Shown: one piece after another, positions 23,368-36,100 of the stretch | Position numbering within the stretch: the first letter of the stretch is position 1 | Layout: the number at the start of each line of letters is the position of its first letter | From: Scolanthus callimorphus | Taxonomy: Eukaryota > Cnidaria > Anthozoa > Actiniaria > Edwardsiidae | DNA: 64,000 bases | Direction of reading: 5' to 3' | NCBI GenBank assembly: GCA_033964015.1 | Contig: CM066916.1 | Span: 29,901,404 to 29,965,403 of the forward strand | The notes under the pieces: model-generated | What the model was told of the DNA's origin: nothing | What the model saw: the letters and a program-made list of their open reading frames with translations, nothing else | Database searches by the model: none | Position numbers and translations under genes: made by a program

Positions 23368-23648
23368 TTTGGAATTCCACACGTGCGACTAGGGTCTTCT
23401 GGGTAATTTTCAAGATGGCGGCGGAAATTACCCAGAATGTCCTGGGAACCCGGTTTCCGGTAAAGTATCGATTACCATCCGAATGTTATCGACCTGTATA
23501 AATCCAACATGGCGCGAAAGTTGGACCAAAAACACTTCAAGAATTCAGAGGAAATTTCAGCAAATTGCAACACCAAGTTCTGAATTCTACAATTAAAAAG
23601 TTATGGAAGCAGTTAAAGATTGATAAATGTAAGATTTGGGAGCAGAAT
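23368..23648. promoter_or_regulatory. Shared POLR1F/TWNK promoter region
   Basis: The start codons of POLR1F (minus) and TWNK (plus, tentative) are 281 bp apart. A YY1-type site AAGATGGCGGC lies at 23412-23422 on the plus strand. It sits at the centre of a perfect 12-base inverted repeat: TCTGGGTAATTT at 23398-23409 and AAATTACCCAGA at 23425-23436. A second, weaker YY1-like site overlaps the POLR1F start codon. No TATA box stands out, as expected for housekeeping genes. Shared regulation is an inference from the arrangement. Confidence 0.5.
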
Positions 23649-24106
23649 ATGAGTAGTTTATGGAAGTTTAGTGGAAGATTTGGGAATGTTTTTCTTCGGT
23701 GTCAATCTGGGTTCACGTGATTGTCAAGAGCGGAAGAAAAGCATGTTGCAGGAATGGATTTTTAGCTCAGCGTTGGACAAGAAAAGGGATCTCAGCTCAC
23801 AAAAGCTGGGCGTCTGTCTCTTCTATTTCTGGTTTCCATACTGATGTAAAACTTGGGCTTATCCAAACCTCACATGGTCTTGTCATCAAGCAACATAGCA
23901 TCACACCTCCCCTCAGTGAGGCAAATCGAACAGTTTCTGTCATCAAAGAACATCAAGTTCGAACACGGACACACAGCAATACTTGCACAGTGTTCATTCT
24001 GTGCAAAGAGGAAGAAGAAAGCAGATCTGAGCTTGTTTATTAATAAACTACAGGTAGTCACTTCTGCAGGAACTGTGGGTCATCAGGGTCTTGGAAACAA
24101 TACAAG
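23649..24106 (+). CDS. TWNK: TWNK exon 1 (5' end tentative, frame-broken)
   Basis: A possible mitochondrial presequence starts at 23649 ([20 protein letters not shown]: Arg/Lys-rich, no acidic residues). Conserved coding is clear from [20 protein letters not shown] onward. CSFC is followed after 23 residues by CRNC. The CSFC and CRNC parts are in different frames; a missing A in the AAA run near 24043 explains it (FINK then TTGSHFC). One or two more shifts are needed upstream, between 23715 and 23850. Ends TACAAG before GTATGT. Confidence 0.65.
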
Positions 24107-27100
24107 GTATGTCACAATCACATGCATCTCTATCACATTCTCATACCCAGAAGCCCCTGGCTCGGCACCCCTTCCACAGGAGGCTTTGTGTGACACCCAC
24201 TGACACATGCATGAGAGAAAGATATTTCTGTGCAGCGACGTAGCCAGGAATTTCTGAGGGGGGGGGGGAGGGCAGATAGTGATATGCTCAAATTTCCTCC
24301 AGCAAATACAGTAAATGTATGGGAAAATTTCTGAGAAAGGACCCCCCCTGGCTACGCCCCTGCTGAGTATGCTCTAAAGTTCAAAATTAGCCAATCATGG
24401 AAGGTCTTCAAATGGATGTCACCAGAACCTCCCTGTGATGAGATTAATGCTCTCATCATCATCAGAGCTGTCAGAATTTTTTGAAGTAGGCAGCTGCTCA
24501 CAAAAAGGAGCTGGCGATTAAATGTGAAGTAGCCACTGGAGCTCCAGTGGTCTTTAGCTTGTTCTGACGGCTCTGCATCAGGCATAAAATGTAAAAGTCT
24601 GTACTATGGGTGAAGAGCAGAAACAGACATTGCCAGGGTTCATACGCGTCCTGGAAATCCTGAATATCCCGGATTTTATTTCCTTCCTGGAAAGTCCTTG
24701 AAAGTCCTGGAATTTAAAGGAAAATCCTGGAAAAATGTTTCCTCTCAAATGTGGTTGAATCAGTTAGTTTCGTGAATCTGATGTTGGACTGCAAATTATG
24801 ACATCATCCAGACTTATCATGGTTTTTTTTTTGGGGGGGGCATTTCTACCCAATCAAAGCTCCTGGAAAACTCATAGAAAAATACTAAAGATTCTGGAAA
24901 ATACTGGATTTGTGTCATCCTTGGATATCCAGTGTTTTTTGTTTGAATGTTTGCCAGTCTCTGGAAAACAACCCCTACCAGTAACGCCCCATTCACTGTT
25001 ATGACATGCCTTTTTCCACCCCTGAACCTGTAATTGACCAATCCTTTTTTTTATTTTTGCAGGCAGCTGTTTTTGAAAAATCTGAAGTAAATGTAAACAT
25101 TTCAAGCAATGAAAACGTTTTAGCAGTGAAGACTGAAGAGACTGATTTGAAAGTTGCTCAGCTATGGAGTGAAACTAAGCCACTTACAAATGCAATGGTT
25201 TTGAGAGAAATGAGGCTACTTCTAAATTTTCCATCAAGGTAGGGATGCCATGCATGTATTACTTGGGTATTTCATGAAAAGAACCATATACCCTTTTCAT
25301 GGAGAGAATTGGATATTCCAGGAAATTCAAGTACACCTGTTGTTTCCCTTATTCATTCACAAGATAAAAACATCACATATTATCATATGCTATACTTTCA
25401 GCATTGAAATGTGTGATGCCAGAGAAAATCTATGCCCTCCCCATGAAAGGGATTGGAAATTTCAGAGGGGTGGGTACTTAAAGTTGTCTAAGTATATATA
25501 CATATACAAACTTTGTTTAAACTCGAATTATAGAATAGCTTGTAACAGTTGATGTACAGCCATTACAGCTAATTTCTCCGAGTATTATACATAAACAACA
25601 CATTTAAGAACCCCAACTGGCCGGGAGGCAAACCAGTCGGCTATGTACAAAGAATGGTCGAGGAGTCAGAGCGGGGTCTCGAACTCGGATCACCGGATTA
25701 CGAGGACGACGCTCTGACCACTCGGCCACCCTGCCTCTCAATCAGACAATATTGTGTGCAATCTCACAGGATAATGGTTAAATATACAAGTTGTTTTTGC
25801 GAATTCTATAACAAAATATTTTTGTTCTTCAGGGTTGTCAGATAATATGCTTGATAAATAAAGTGCATTTAATTAGACACCAGGTTAGTACCGTTACATC
25901 ATTTACATTCACGTCAATCTTCTTATACATGAAGCATTTTGAAATCAGATGAAACTTGCCACACTAGATGCAAAATAAAGCGTTGTTTCTTTATTTGTTT
26001 GTTTGTTTTCAGTTCTCTGAGCCTGATGGCTCTGCCAAGGATCATTTGTGCGTGGCCTTCCCTTGGTATGATGCTAAAAACCAAGCTGTACGAGGTATCA
26101 AGCTCCTAAAGACAAGTCCAAATTCAGACAATGAGGTCACTCTACAGCCAAGGTTTGAATGTAGTACAGTGCTATTTTGAGCTTGGGCTAATTGCACTAC
26201 AAAACATTTGCCTTACTGTATAATTCCAGAAATAATGTATTATTCCCATGGAGAGAATTGGAATTTTCAGGGAGTTGGGGTGTCAGTACAACTTATCTCA
26301 TACAGAGGAGTGAGTGTGGCAATATAGTAATCATGTAAATAATATGATTATTGTGCTAATTATATAGCCAGCTCGAAATCCCATTGTGCCGGCAGATCGA
26401 TTTTTCTTGAATCGTCCAATTATTTTTAAATTGGATTGCGCACGCTCTAATTGGACAGTTCGCACCTAAAATTGGACAGTTTGGGTTTGAACATGGATAT
26501 TATATAATTTATAAATAACAGGACTACATGCTTGTCCAATTAAGAAAAAATGGATGATTCCTCTGAACTCCAAATTGGAGTTCCTCTGAATCATCCAATT
26601 TTTCTTAATTGGACAGCATGGAGTTGTATTATATATACATATCAGGTTTTTCTTTCCTCATGTAGTTTCATCCCCTGTAATTGCATTGTATCTAAAAATG
26701 ATGTAGATTGATAAATGAAGTGAATATTAATAACACAGTTATTAATGTAAATCTAGACTGGATGAGTACAGTGGGGCCAGCAGTAGTTCCGGTGATTGAG
26801 GCGAATGGAATGTAGAACATTCCACTGCTGTTATTATATAAAATATATCGGCACGCAATAAGCGACCACATTTGCTATACGCTTTCAGCGCGATAAGCCC
26901 TCGCACGCACGTACGATTTACTTTGCTCAAAAATTTTTAAATTCAAAATGCCAAAACAATAAGAAAAGCAAAAGAAAGTCTGTTTGCCCGGGATGCAAGA
27001 CAGCAAAAGTGAAGAAAACTCCTCGCTTGTAGATTGACTTTGACTTTTAATCACAAACAATGATACAGTCCTACGGATTAAAGTGCAGAAAAGCAATGTA

Positions 27101-30100
27101 GCTGACAGGAGTAATCAATATGCTCTGAAATAAGATGACAAACTTACATAAACAAGTATATGTGTCCTCAAATACGATAAAGTTAGTACATGGGAATTGT
27201 TCCGTGACTCGATTCAAGATGGCCGACCAGAGGGTGGTCAGCGGTTCGCTTGAGCCGATATGGGCGGCCGGCGGAAGTCCCTTCATCCCCCCCAGTTCGA
27301 GGACCTATGCTACTACGATTGTCGTTGAGCGTAGGGAAGAGGACTCAGTGTATCCATCGTCCTGATTCGGGTTCATATCGTTTGGGTGGGCGTGTAACGC
27401 GAAGAGGGCGTCCCGCTGGGATGGGCTGTGATGAGGGTGTTAGTGCAGGTGGTGGTCCTGGGTTCCTGGGGTTGGTGTCCTCGCCATGCAGCAGTCTTGC
27501 TGGGGTGCAAGTTTCAGTGGGTCCTCCGGCGTAGTCAGAAATGGGGTCAACAGGTGCTCCCTCTGTGGTCTGGGGGGTGTGTGATGATGGTTGTGGAGTG
27601 GGCTGTGGTTGCAGGTTCTGGTCTATAGGATCTGCTAGTTGCCCCAAAGCTACTGGTTGCTCTCGTTGGATGCAGGGTGTGGCTGGGGTATAGGCTCGTA
27701 GGAAGCGGCGGTTGCGTAGTGTGACTCGCCCGGAGCCATCAACTTTGATGCGGTATTGGTCGTTACCTGGTGACTCTACCACCACGCCCGATCTGTCCCA
27801 CTTGTTTGGGTGAGGCCCTTGCTGGTTTTGTAAGAAGACTTTCTCACTGATGTACAGGGGGCGGAGTGGTCGTGAGTGTGCTTTGAGGGACTCGGTAGTG
27901 CGAGTAATACGTGTTCTGAGAGCTTCCTCTTTTGCTGCCCATGCTTGACGCCAGATTGGTCGGATGTGAGGGTTGGAGTACTTCTCGAGGCGGTTGACAA
28001 AGCTAAGGGTGTCCCTGAGGGGGCGTCGAAGATGATCTGGGCTGGCGATAGGTTGCAATCTGGGTCTGGCGTGTTTCGCAATTGTAAAATGGCCCGTAGG
28101 AAGCGGTCCTGGTCTAGGCTGCCTGTCGGTCCTGTATTCGACATTAGCAGGCGCTTAGCCGTCTTGACTGCGACTTCAGCCCTGCCGTTTGACTGTGGGA
28201 AGCTTACGGAGGACACGCGGTGTTTCACATCCCAGATTCGTAGAAAACCCTCAGTGCTGTTAGCAATGAATTCTGGGCCGCCGTCACTAGAGATCTCCTC
28301 TGGGACGCCGAACGTTGCAAAGAAGGAGCGTAGATGGCGAATCAGACCTGCGGAGCCTGCGAGGTTGGTTCCGGCTGGGGAGCTTAGTACTTCTACCCAG
28401 CCGGAGAGGCGGTCTCCAACAACTAGGTAATGGTGGCCTTTGTAATCGAAGAAGTCGGCGAACACTGCTTCGAATGGCGTGGACGGTGGCGTGGTGGGAA
28501 TGGGGGGTGGGCTGCTTGTGATGGCGCATTTCTGTTGCAGTCGGCGCATTTCTCCCTCGTCTCACGAATATCCTTGGACATGCCCGGCCAGTAAACGATG
28601 GCGCGGGCTCGCTGTTCCATCGTGGATGTTCCCTGGTGGGCAGCGTGTAGGCTCTGCAGGATTTGTTGTCTTAGAGAAGAGGGGATAACCACGCGGTCTT
28701 GATACAGGAGGACACCTTCTTCTTGGTAGATGGATTTGCAAATGGGCCCAAGGTTTGCGAGGGCGGGGTCGTCGCTGTCGAGCGGCCCGCCTTTCTCGAT
28801 TAGCTGGAGGAGATGACCCAGGGAAGCGTCTGCGGCTGTCTCTTTCGCTAGGAGGGTCCAGGAGATGACACCAAGCTCTTGGGCGTTGTCGCGAATTGTG
28901 GTCATAAGCGCTATCTCGGCCATGTCAGCGAGGTTTGGCGGCTCGAGGGGGTTGTTATTTCCATTCTTGACTGGGACGGGTGTCTTGAGGTTGCGTCGGC
29001 GGCGTGGTTGCTCTTCCCTGGGAGGTGGTGGATCTCGAAGCGCCAAGGGAGGGTGCGCTGTTTGAGACGGAAGAGGCGTGAGTTTGTTATCTCATCCAGA
29101 GTACGGTCGCCGAAAATTTTCACGAGTGGTTTGTGGTCAGTGATGATGACCAGGTTGTCGCAGCCTTGCGTGAAGTAACGTGTTTGCTCCAAGCCCCAGG
29201 CCACGGCGAGTGCTTCTCCCTCGATGGCCGCGTAGCGCGTTTCTGCAGGTGACAGGAAACGGGAACCGGCGAGGGTGATTCTCCATCCACCAGAGCAGCA
29301 GTCAGGGATGCCAGAGGGGCAACTGCAGTGTTGCTGGAGGAGGAAATAACCAATACCGCGTTTGGACCAGTCGGGGCGGAGGCAGGTGCGCTTGTGTATG
29401 TCGAAAATCTCGACTCCTTGGCGGATAGCTTCAACGATTGCTTCTTTAGAGGCCTGAAATGCTTCCTCGAGCTCTGTTGACCACGAGAACTTGCAGCGGG
29501 GGCTGAGGAATGGCTTGAAGGGTGCCATAAAGTCGCGCAGTTGTGCGTAATTGGAAACTTGGTTTACGAGACCGAACCAGCTCCTGATATCTGTTGTGCT
29601 TGTGGGAGAGGGGAAGTCTCTGATGGCGTCAAGGTACTTGGGGAGTGGCTCAATCGTGTCGTCCGAGACTCGAAATCCGGCGAAGTCCACGTTCCGCGAT
29701 GCAAACTGAAACTTGTCGGGGTTGAGCACTATGCCTGCCTGGCCAACGCGGGTGAGAAAGTCGATAGTTCTCCACCAATGTTGTTCAAGGTCGCTGTCGT
29801 AATGAACTGTGTCGTCGACACAGCGTTCCTTGCGCTCAAATTCAGCTAAGACGGCGTCGAATCGGCGATTATAACCGTCTCCCGATGACAGGAAGCCTTG
29901 AGGTGCCCTTGTGTAGCGCCAACGACCAAATGGCGTGATGAAAGTGGTCAAGGGACGATCAGACACACGCAAAGGGACGCTGTGATAACCATTCCAGGCG
30001 TCCGTAACGGTCTTCCAAGTGTCCTTGGGGATGCGGCGGGCCAGATGGAACGGTGACTCCATCGCGAATGTTTCGCGTTGGCAGAACTTGTTCAGCGGTG

Positions 30101-33100
30101 AGAGGTCTACTGTTCGTCGAGGGGAACCGTCGTGTTTTCGTGTGATTACCATTCTGTGACACCATGGGGCGGGTTCGCCGTATGGGGCTTCATCGCGGAG
30201 GAGGTCTTCGTATACCTTCTGCTGCCAGTGGAGTGGTATGTTGGCTGGTGTGTGACAGGCCGGGGTGTGGCCGTTGGATCGATGTGTATTTCAATGGGCG
30301 GGCCCTCCATGCTCGGCAGTGCTCGATGGGGACAGGTATTGAACGTTGATGATCCGTATCTGTCGAGAAGCCAGGCTTTCATCTTGTCGTTGTTGTCGGG
30401 TGTGCAAGGGAATGGCAGCACAGGAGGGCGTGGTGGCGCTGCTTCTCGCTGTGGACACGAGCACGTTATATCATGTGAGGTGGCTGGTGCAGTGCAGCCG
30501 TCGTTAATGACACGTGTGGCGTTTGTAGTAGGTGAAGTGGGAGCAGGGTTGATCTGTTCGCCAGGGTGATGTCTCCTACGTTGGGTGTCGATGACGTCGC
30601 CAGGAGATGGGAAGCAGCGCGGCAGGAGTCCAAGGTTTAGCAGGGAGTCGTAAGACAAGTACATGTCCTTGACGGAACTGCTAACGTAGACCATGGAGAA
30701 GCATGACGTAGTCGGTTTGCCGGGGGATTTTGTGCTGAGCTTTGCGAAGAAGGCTCCCGCTATGGATATGGGCAAGTGGTTGGCCGCCGAGAGACTGAGG
30801 TTGATAGGGTGGAGCTCGTCTTGCGAGAAACCACATGCGAGGAAGTCAGACAGTGACCACAAGTCAGATTGTGCGCCAGTGTCTGCTACGGCGGATACTG
30901 TAGCATGGATATCTGATGTTGTATCGTTGGTGTCCCCCCTGCTCCTGTTTTGTTGTGCCAACGATATGGTGATTGGAACCCTGGGATGGTCTCGGAGGCG
31001 AGCTCGCTTCCACTCCCCTTTAGAGAAGATGTGGTGATCCAATCGCACGGCCCGCTTGGCTAAGGTGGCATGTGTGTTGAGGGGGGGTGCTGTTGCCTCG
31101 CTCTGAAGCGATGATATCTGAGCGATGGGCTCGGATTCTGTGGCGTGGACCGCTGGGGCCTGGGGCGGGCGTTGTGGTCGTTTAGAGCGACGGTCCGCTC
31201 TGTAGCACTGAATGCACAGCTGGTGCGGCTTTTTGTTCCATCCTCTTGCCCCTTCAGTAAACAACTTGAATGATTTGGTGCAGCTGGGGCATCTCGCCTC
31301 TTTCGCCTGTTCCGTTTGGGAGGGGATTGCAACGGGGTCCGGTGACGATGTCTTCTGTTTTTAAAGGAGGAGACGGCAGATAGCGAAGAGGAGGGGAGGG
31401 CATTCCGGGCCATCTCTTTGTTCTCCACGAGGGCGATGATTGTGTTTATCGGCTTCTCTAATATTCCCTCCAAGCCTAGGACTTCTCTGCGGATGTCGCT
31501 GTCATATAACCCATTCAAGATTACGTCGCGGATGATGTGGTCGGTGTAGTCCACCGAAAGGCCACAGCTACATTTGGTGCTGTAGGCACAAGTTTCAGCC
31601 TTCCCTCTTACTTTCGCTGAGTATGACCTGAATGACTCGTCTCTTTCTTGTCGTAGTTGAAGAAGGTCAGTGCGTAGCACGCAGGTTGCGACTGGGATAA
31701 CGGCCAGGGAGCGCATTGCCTTCAGCAGTTGGGGCAGTGTTTCGGTGGTTGCGTTTGGGTTCGTCTTTAGAAGGCTGTCCCCAAGTTCGGTGCCAGCACA
31801 CTGGAATAACTGGAAGGGGGCCGAGGCTTCGTCTATTCCGGACCCAGATCGGAAAACTTCCCACCGGCGTGTGAATACGTTCCACTCTTCTACTGTAACT
31901 CCGACATCGACTTGTGGGCGCTCGAGTTTCGGGCCTCTAGGTGCTGTGTTTATCGGGGCGTGAGCTGTCACGGCTGGGGTTGGATTCCTGTGAGCCAGGT
32001 CATGGTTTGTCAAGAGGGCAATCGCCAATGGCTCTGTGACATCATCGGTCTGGAAGGTACAGTCTGGGACAGAGCATGCAACGACAACCATGGCGGAGTT
32101 ATGACTGTATCATGAAGAAAACTCCTCGCTTGTAGATTGACTTTGACTTTTAATCACAAACAATGATACAGTCCTACGGATTAAAGTACAGAAAAGCAAT
32201 GTAGCTGACAGGAGTAATCAATATGCTCTGAAATAAGATGACAAACTTACATAAACAAGTATATGTGTCCTCAAATACGATAAAGTTAGTACATGGGAAT
32301 TGTTCCGTGACTCGATTCAAGATGGCCGACCAGAGGGTGGTCAGCGGTTCGCTTGAGCCGATATGGGCGGCCGGCGGAAGTCCCTTCAAAAAGATGCTCA
32401 CCTGTGGGGCACGATGTCCAAAAACTGCGTCGGACCGCCCAAGAGGAGGAGATTAAGGCGGAGGATAACGAACCACCTTGCGAAGTTGTAGAGCAAACTA
32501 ATGGGGTGGAAATAGCTGAACAGACAGAGGATCTAGAGGAAGACCTTGCGGCGGAATTACAGCAACTAGAGTTGCAGGAGGAGGAGCTGAAACGCCAACA
32601 GCGCCTTCAAGAGCTTGAGGCTAAAGTAATGGCAAAGCGGGAAACGGTGGGACAGCTCCTTGCAAACGTAAAGGCGAAGCCAGCCGCGCAAAAAGCCGGG
32701 ACAGCAGCAACATCCGCTACACTATGTACCAAGGACCTGAGGGGATTTCAAATGGACACAAACTCTGGTCGGGAAAGTGGCCTCACACCACTTGACGAGT
32801 TGCTTCAGGCTTCAGCAGCGGCGACACACCCGTTAAAAGCAGCAACAACAACATGGCCGGGCTGGATGCCGACTGGACAACCCGCGCCCGTGATCGCCCC
32901 GACTCAGGAATCTCACAGAAATCAGGCAGCTATGTTCCTGACGCCGGCAACATTGCCTAACGGTGAGAAAGCCAAGTTAATTGTTGACTTTGTAGACAAT
33001 ATAATCCCTACAGAGGACGAGGAAACGTTAGGAGCGCAAGGTAACGCACGCATAACAGTTGCGTATGGACCGAGAAAGCCGAAGCTAGAAAAAGTTACAT

Positions 33101-36100
33101 TACAGCAATGGGTGGTAGCGAACACACGGATTTTTAACCAATTATTAGTAGAGGGAAAGTTTAGTTCTTTAGGGGATGCACAAGAATACCTTTGCTATAC
33201 GGTTAAGATCATGGAACTGGCAAATAAGTTTGAGTGGAAATCAATACTACTTTATGACAATGAGTTCCGCAAACTCCAAGCGGTGTACAATCACTCATGG
33301 GGCTTTGATTCTAATCATTTACATACTATCTTTCTCACGCCGCTAACTCCTAAGCCTACTCAGCCACGCCAGCCAGCAAACGATTTTCGCGGCTCATCGT
33401 TTGCAACTTTCACAGGCGACGGAAAAATTATTTGCCGTAATTTCAACGGTAAGGGGTGCACGCTAGCGACCTGCAATTTTGCGCATGTGTGTAGCCGCAA
33501 GTCAGCGGGCGGAAAACCTTGCGGTCTATTTCATGCAGCACACGCACACTCACAAACCCAGAGCACACAGGGACAAGCGTGACAAAAACAGGTAACCGAC
33601 GCTAAACCACTTAACACTTCACGCTGGATATCTGAACTTGAAAAGGACGAAGACAAACAGTATCTTATTGATGGGGTGTTAAACGGTTGTCAATTAGCAC
33701 CCGTCGGTACTATTTACACGGACGTTGAATCTAACAACTACAAATCGGCAACAAATGCCTCAGCGCGCGCTAAAGTTGAGAAAACTATCCGTGACGAGAT
33801 TGACCAGGGTAATTACATAATTTGCGCAAACAAACCTACGGTCGTAAGCGCCTTAGGGGCTATCCCTAAGCCGGACACGGATGAAATTAGACTAATTCAT
33901 GACTGCTCAAGGCCAAGCGGCAAAGCAGTAAACGACTACATCGAAACGGAAAACTTTCAATTCCAATCATTAGATGATGCGATAAAGTTTTTGCGCCCTC
34001 ATGCTTTTATGGCAAAAATAGATCTTAAACATGCTTATCGCTCTATTCCTATACATGCAGATAATTACCGCGCAACGGGATGCAAATGGAAGTTTACAGG
34101 CGATTCCGAATTCACTTATTTTACGACGCGCGCTTGCCATTCGGCGCAAAAAGCTCTCCGGGGATTTTCAATCGCATTACACAGTCTATTCGCCGCATGA
34201 TGAATCGTCGCGGGTTTGATAAGGTAGTAGTTTACTTGGACGACTTTCTGGTAGCGGGCGACACCCTTGACGAATGTAAACAAGCATACGACACATTGAT
34301 GGAGCTCTTAGAAGGTTTAGGATTTGCTTTAAGTACTCGTAAACTCGTACCTCCGACACAGCGCTTGACTTTCTTGGGTATCCAACTGGATACAGTGGAA
34401 GGCTCGATGGCACTCCCGAGAGAAAAGCTGTGTGAGCTGGCGGATGTGGTTCTTGCTTTTCAAAACAAATGCCGAGCGACAAAACATCAACTTCAGCGGT
34501 TGGCAGGCAAATTAAACTGGGCATGTCGCGTTGTCTATGGCGGACGCACTTTTCTGCGGCGTATTATAGATACAATGAATGAGATGAACCCTTCGGGGAG
34601 CTATCAGCTAGACTATGCTTTTTCGTTGCGATGTTTCATGGTGGATAGATTTCTTGCGAGTTTTTAATGGGAAGAGACTCTTTCTTAGCGCAGTCCCTAC
34701 GCTAGATGTACACACGGACGCCTGTCCTCTAGCCGCCGGCGCGTTCTTTCGCGGGGACTGGTTTTATCATAATTTTTCCTTGGACAGTCCTCAGTGGGCT
34801 GGGTTACACATAAACCACAAGGAAACTCTCGCGATTACCTTAGCGGCTAAGCGCTGGGCTCGCGCATGGGCAAACCAACGTATTATAATTCGTAGCGACA
34901 ATCAAGCGGCAGTGGGTATTATAAATAAGGGTTCGACCTCTAGCGGTATTATTATGCAAGAATTGCGCGAAGTCTTCTGGCTTTCGGCCACCTTTAATTT
35001 TCATTTAACAGCCGTTTATATCGAAGGAGTAAACAATACCTTGGCTGACTCGATTAGTCGGCTCCACGCGCCGACGCATTTGCTTCACTTCTACGAGACC
35101 TTAGCGCGCTTAGATGGTTCACCTGACGGGGTAGATAGCGTACAGCTAATTGAGCACATGTCTCCTCATAGCCTGCGCTTTATCTCTTCTAGATGTGTTA
35201 CGACCTGATGTTATGGCACAGCTGACCCGCGAAGTTCTCCTTTTCCGGCAGCACACCTTCGCAGAATCGACTAAAGTCACTTATAAAACGCATAGGGAAA
35301 CCTTCTTACGGTTTTGCTACTATATGGGTTTCAACCCGGTCCCTCTCGAACAGAATAATTTACTTCTTTATGCAGCCTTTCTCGCTAGGTCGCTAAAACC
35401 ATCGTCAGTTCGCAGCTATCTCAACATAATCGGAATTCTACATAAGGAATTCGCGTTACCTAATCCGCTTTTAAACAACTGCCACTGCAGTCGTTGCTAA
35501 CGGGTATCAAGCGCGTGAAAGGATCTCCCCCGAATCAAAAACAGCCGATAACAATACAGATGTTAGAGCGCTTGCATTCGACTTTAGATTTCACTCGTAG
35601 CCTCGATGCCTCTTTCTGGGGCTTACACTAAAATGCGAAACGAAACGAAACGAAACGAAAGATTGATAAAATGCGAATTGATAAAATGCGAAAGATTGAT
35701 AAAATGCGAATTGATAAAATGCGAAAGATTGATAAAATGCGAATTGATAAAATGCGAAATGTCACTAAATTTTGTGAGACAAGATTTGGTGCGGTTCGTA
35801 CTGCAGCTGACAATTATCCGTAACGTCAATCAATGCGTGAATTTTTGTGCATGACTGGATCAATCTACAACCCAAAGTTGCCACGAAAGATTTTTCAATG
35901 TATTTCAGCTAGCTGTCAGAGTACAAGCATTATTGCAGCTCAACAAAATTAAAATTTTGGGGGCAAAAGGGTTTCTACGAAATTTGTAATCGGAAGAAGG
36001 GCAAAAAGCGCATATGGACTCCACCGTCCATGCCGAAACCGTGGTGTGAAAATCCATTAGTTGTAACAAGCAAGCCACTGTTATCAGTAACACCCTGTTA

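Larger units (their letters stand above)
27010..32388 (-). mobile_element. Ty3/Gypsy LTR retrotransposon
   Basis: 5379 bp on the minus strand. LTRs of 276 bp at 27010-27285 and 32113-32388 start TGAAG and end CTTCA, and differ at one position that I can find (G or A in TTAAAGT/CAGAAAAGC). The target-site duplication AAAAG is at 27005-27009 and 32389-32393. Gene order on the minus strand: gag, protease, reverse transcriptase, RNase H, integrase, as in Ty3/Gypsy. The frames overlap in a staggered way, so several one-base shifts are present. Inserted in ORF1 of the Ngaro-type element. Confidence 0.92.

Noticed and set aside
25654..25740. Functional tRNA gene
   Set aside because: A and B boxes are present, but the cloverleaf ends do not pair convincingly and a SINE body follows.
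27876..31037. Plus-strand frames over the Gypsy element
   Set aside because: Shadow frames opposite the recognised minus-strand gag and pol.
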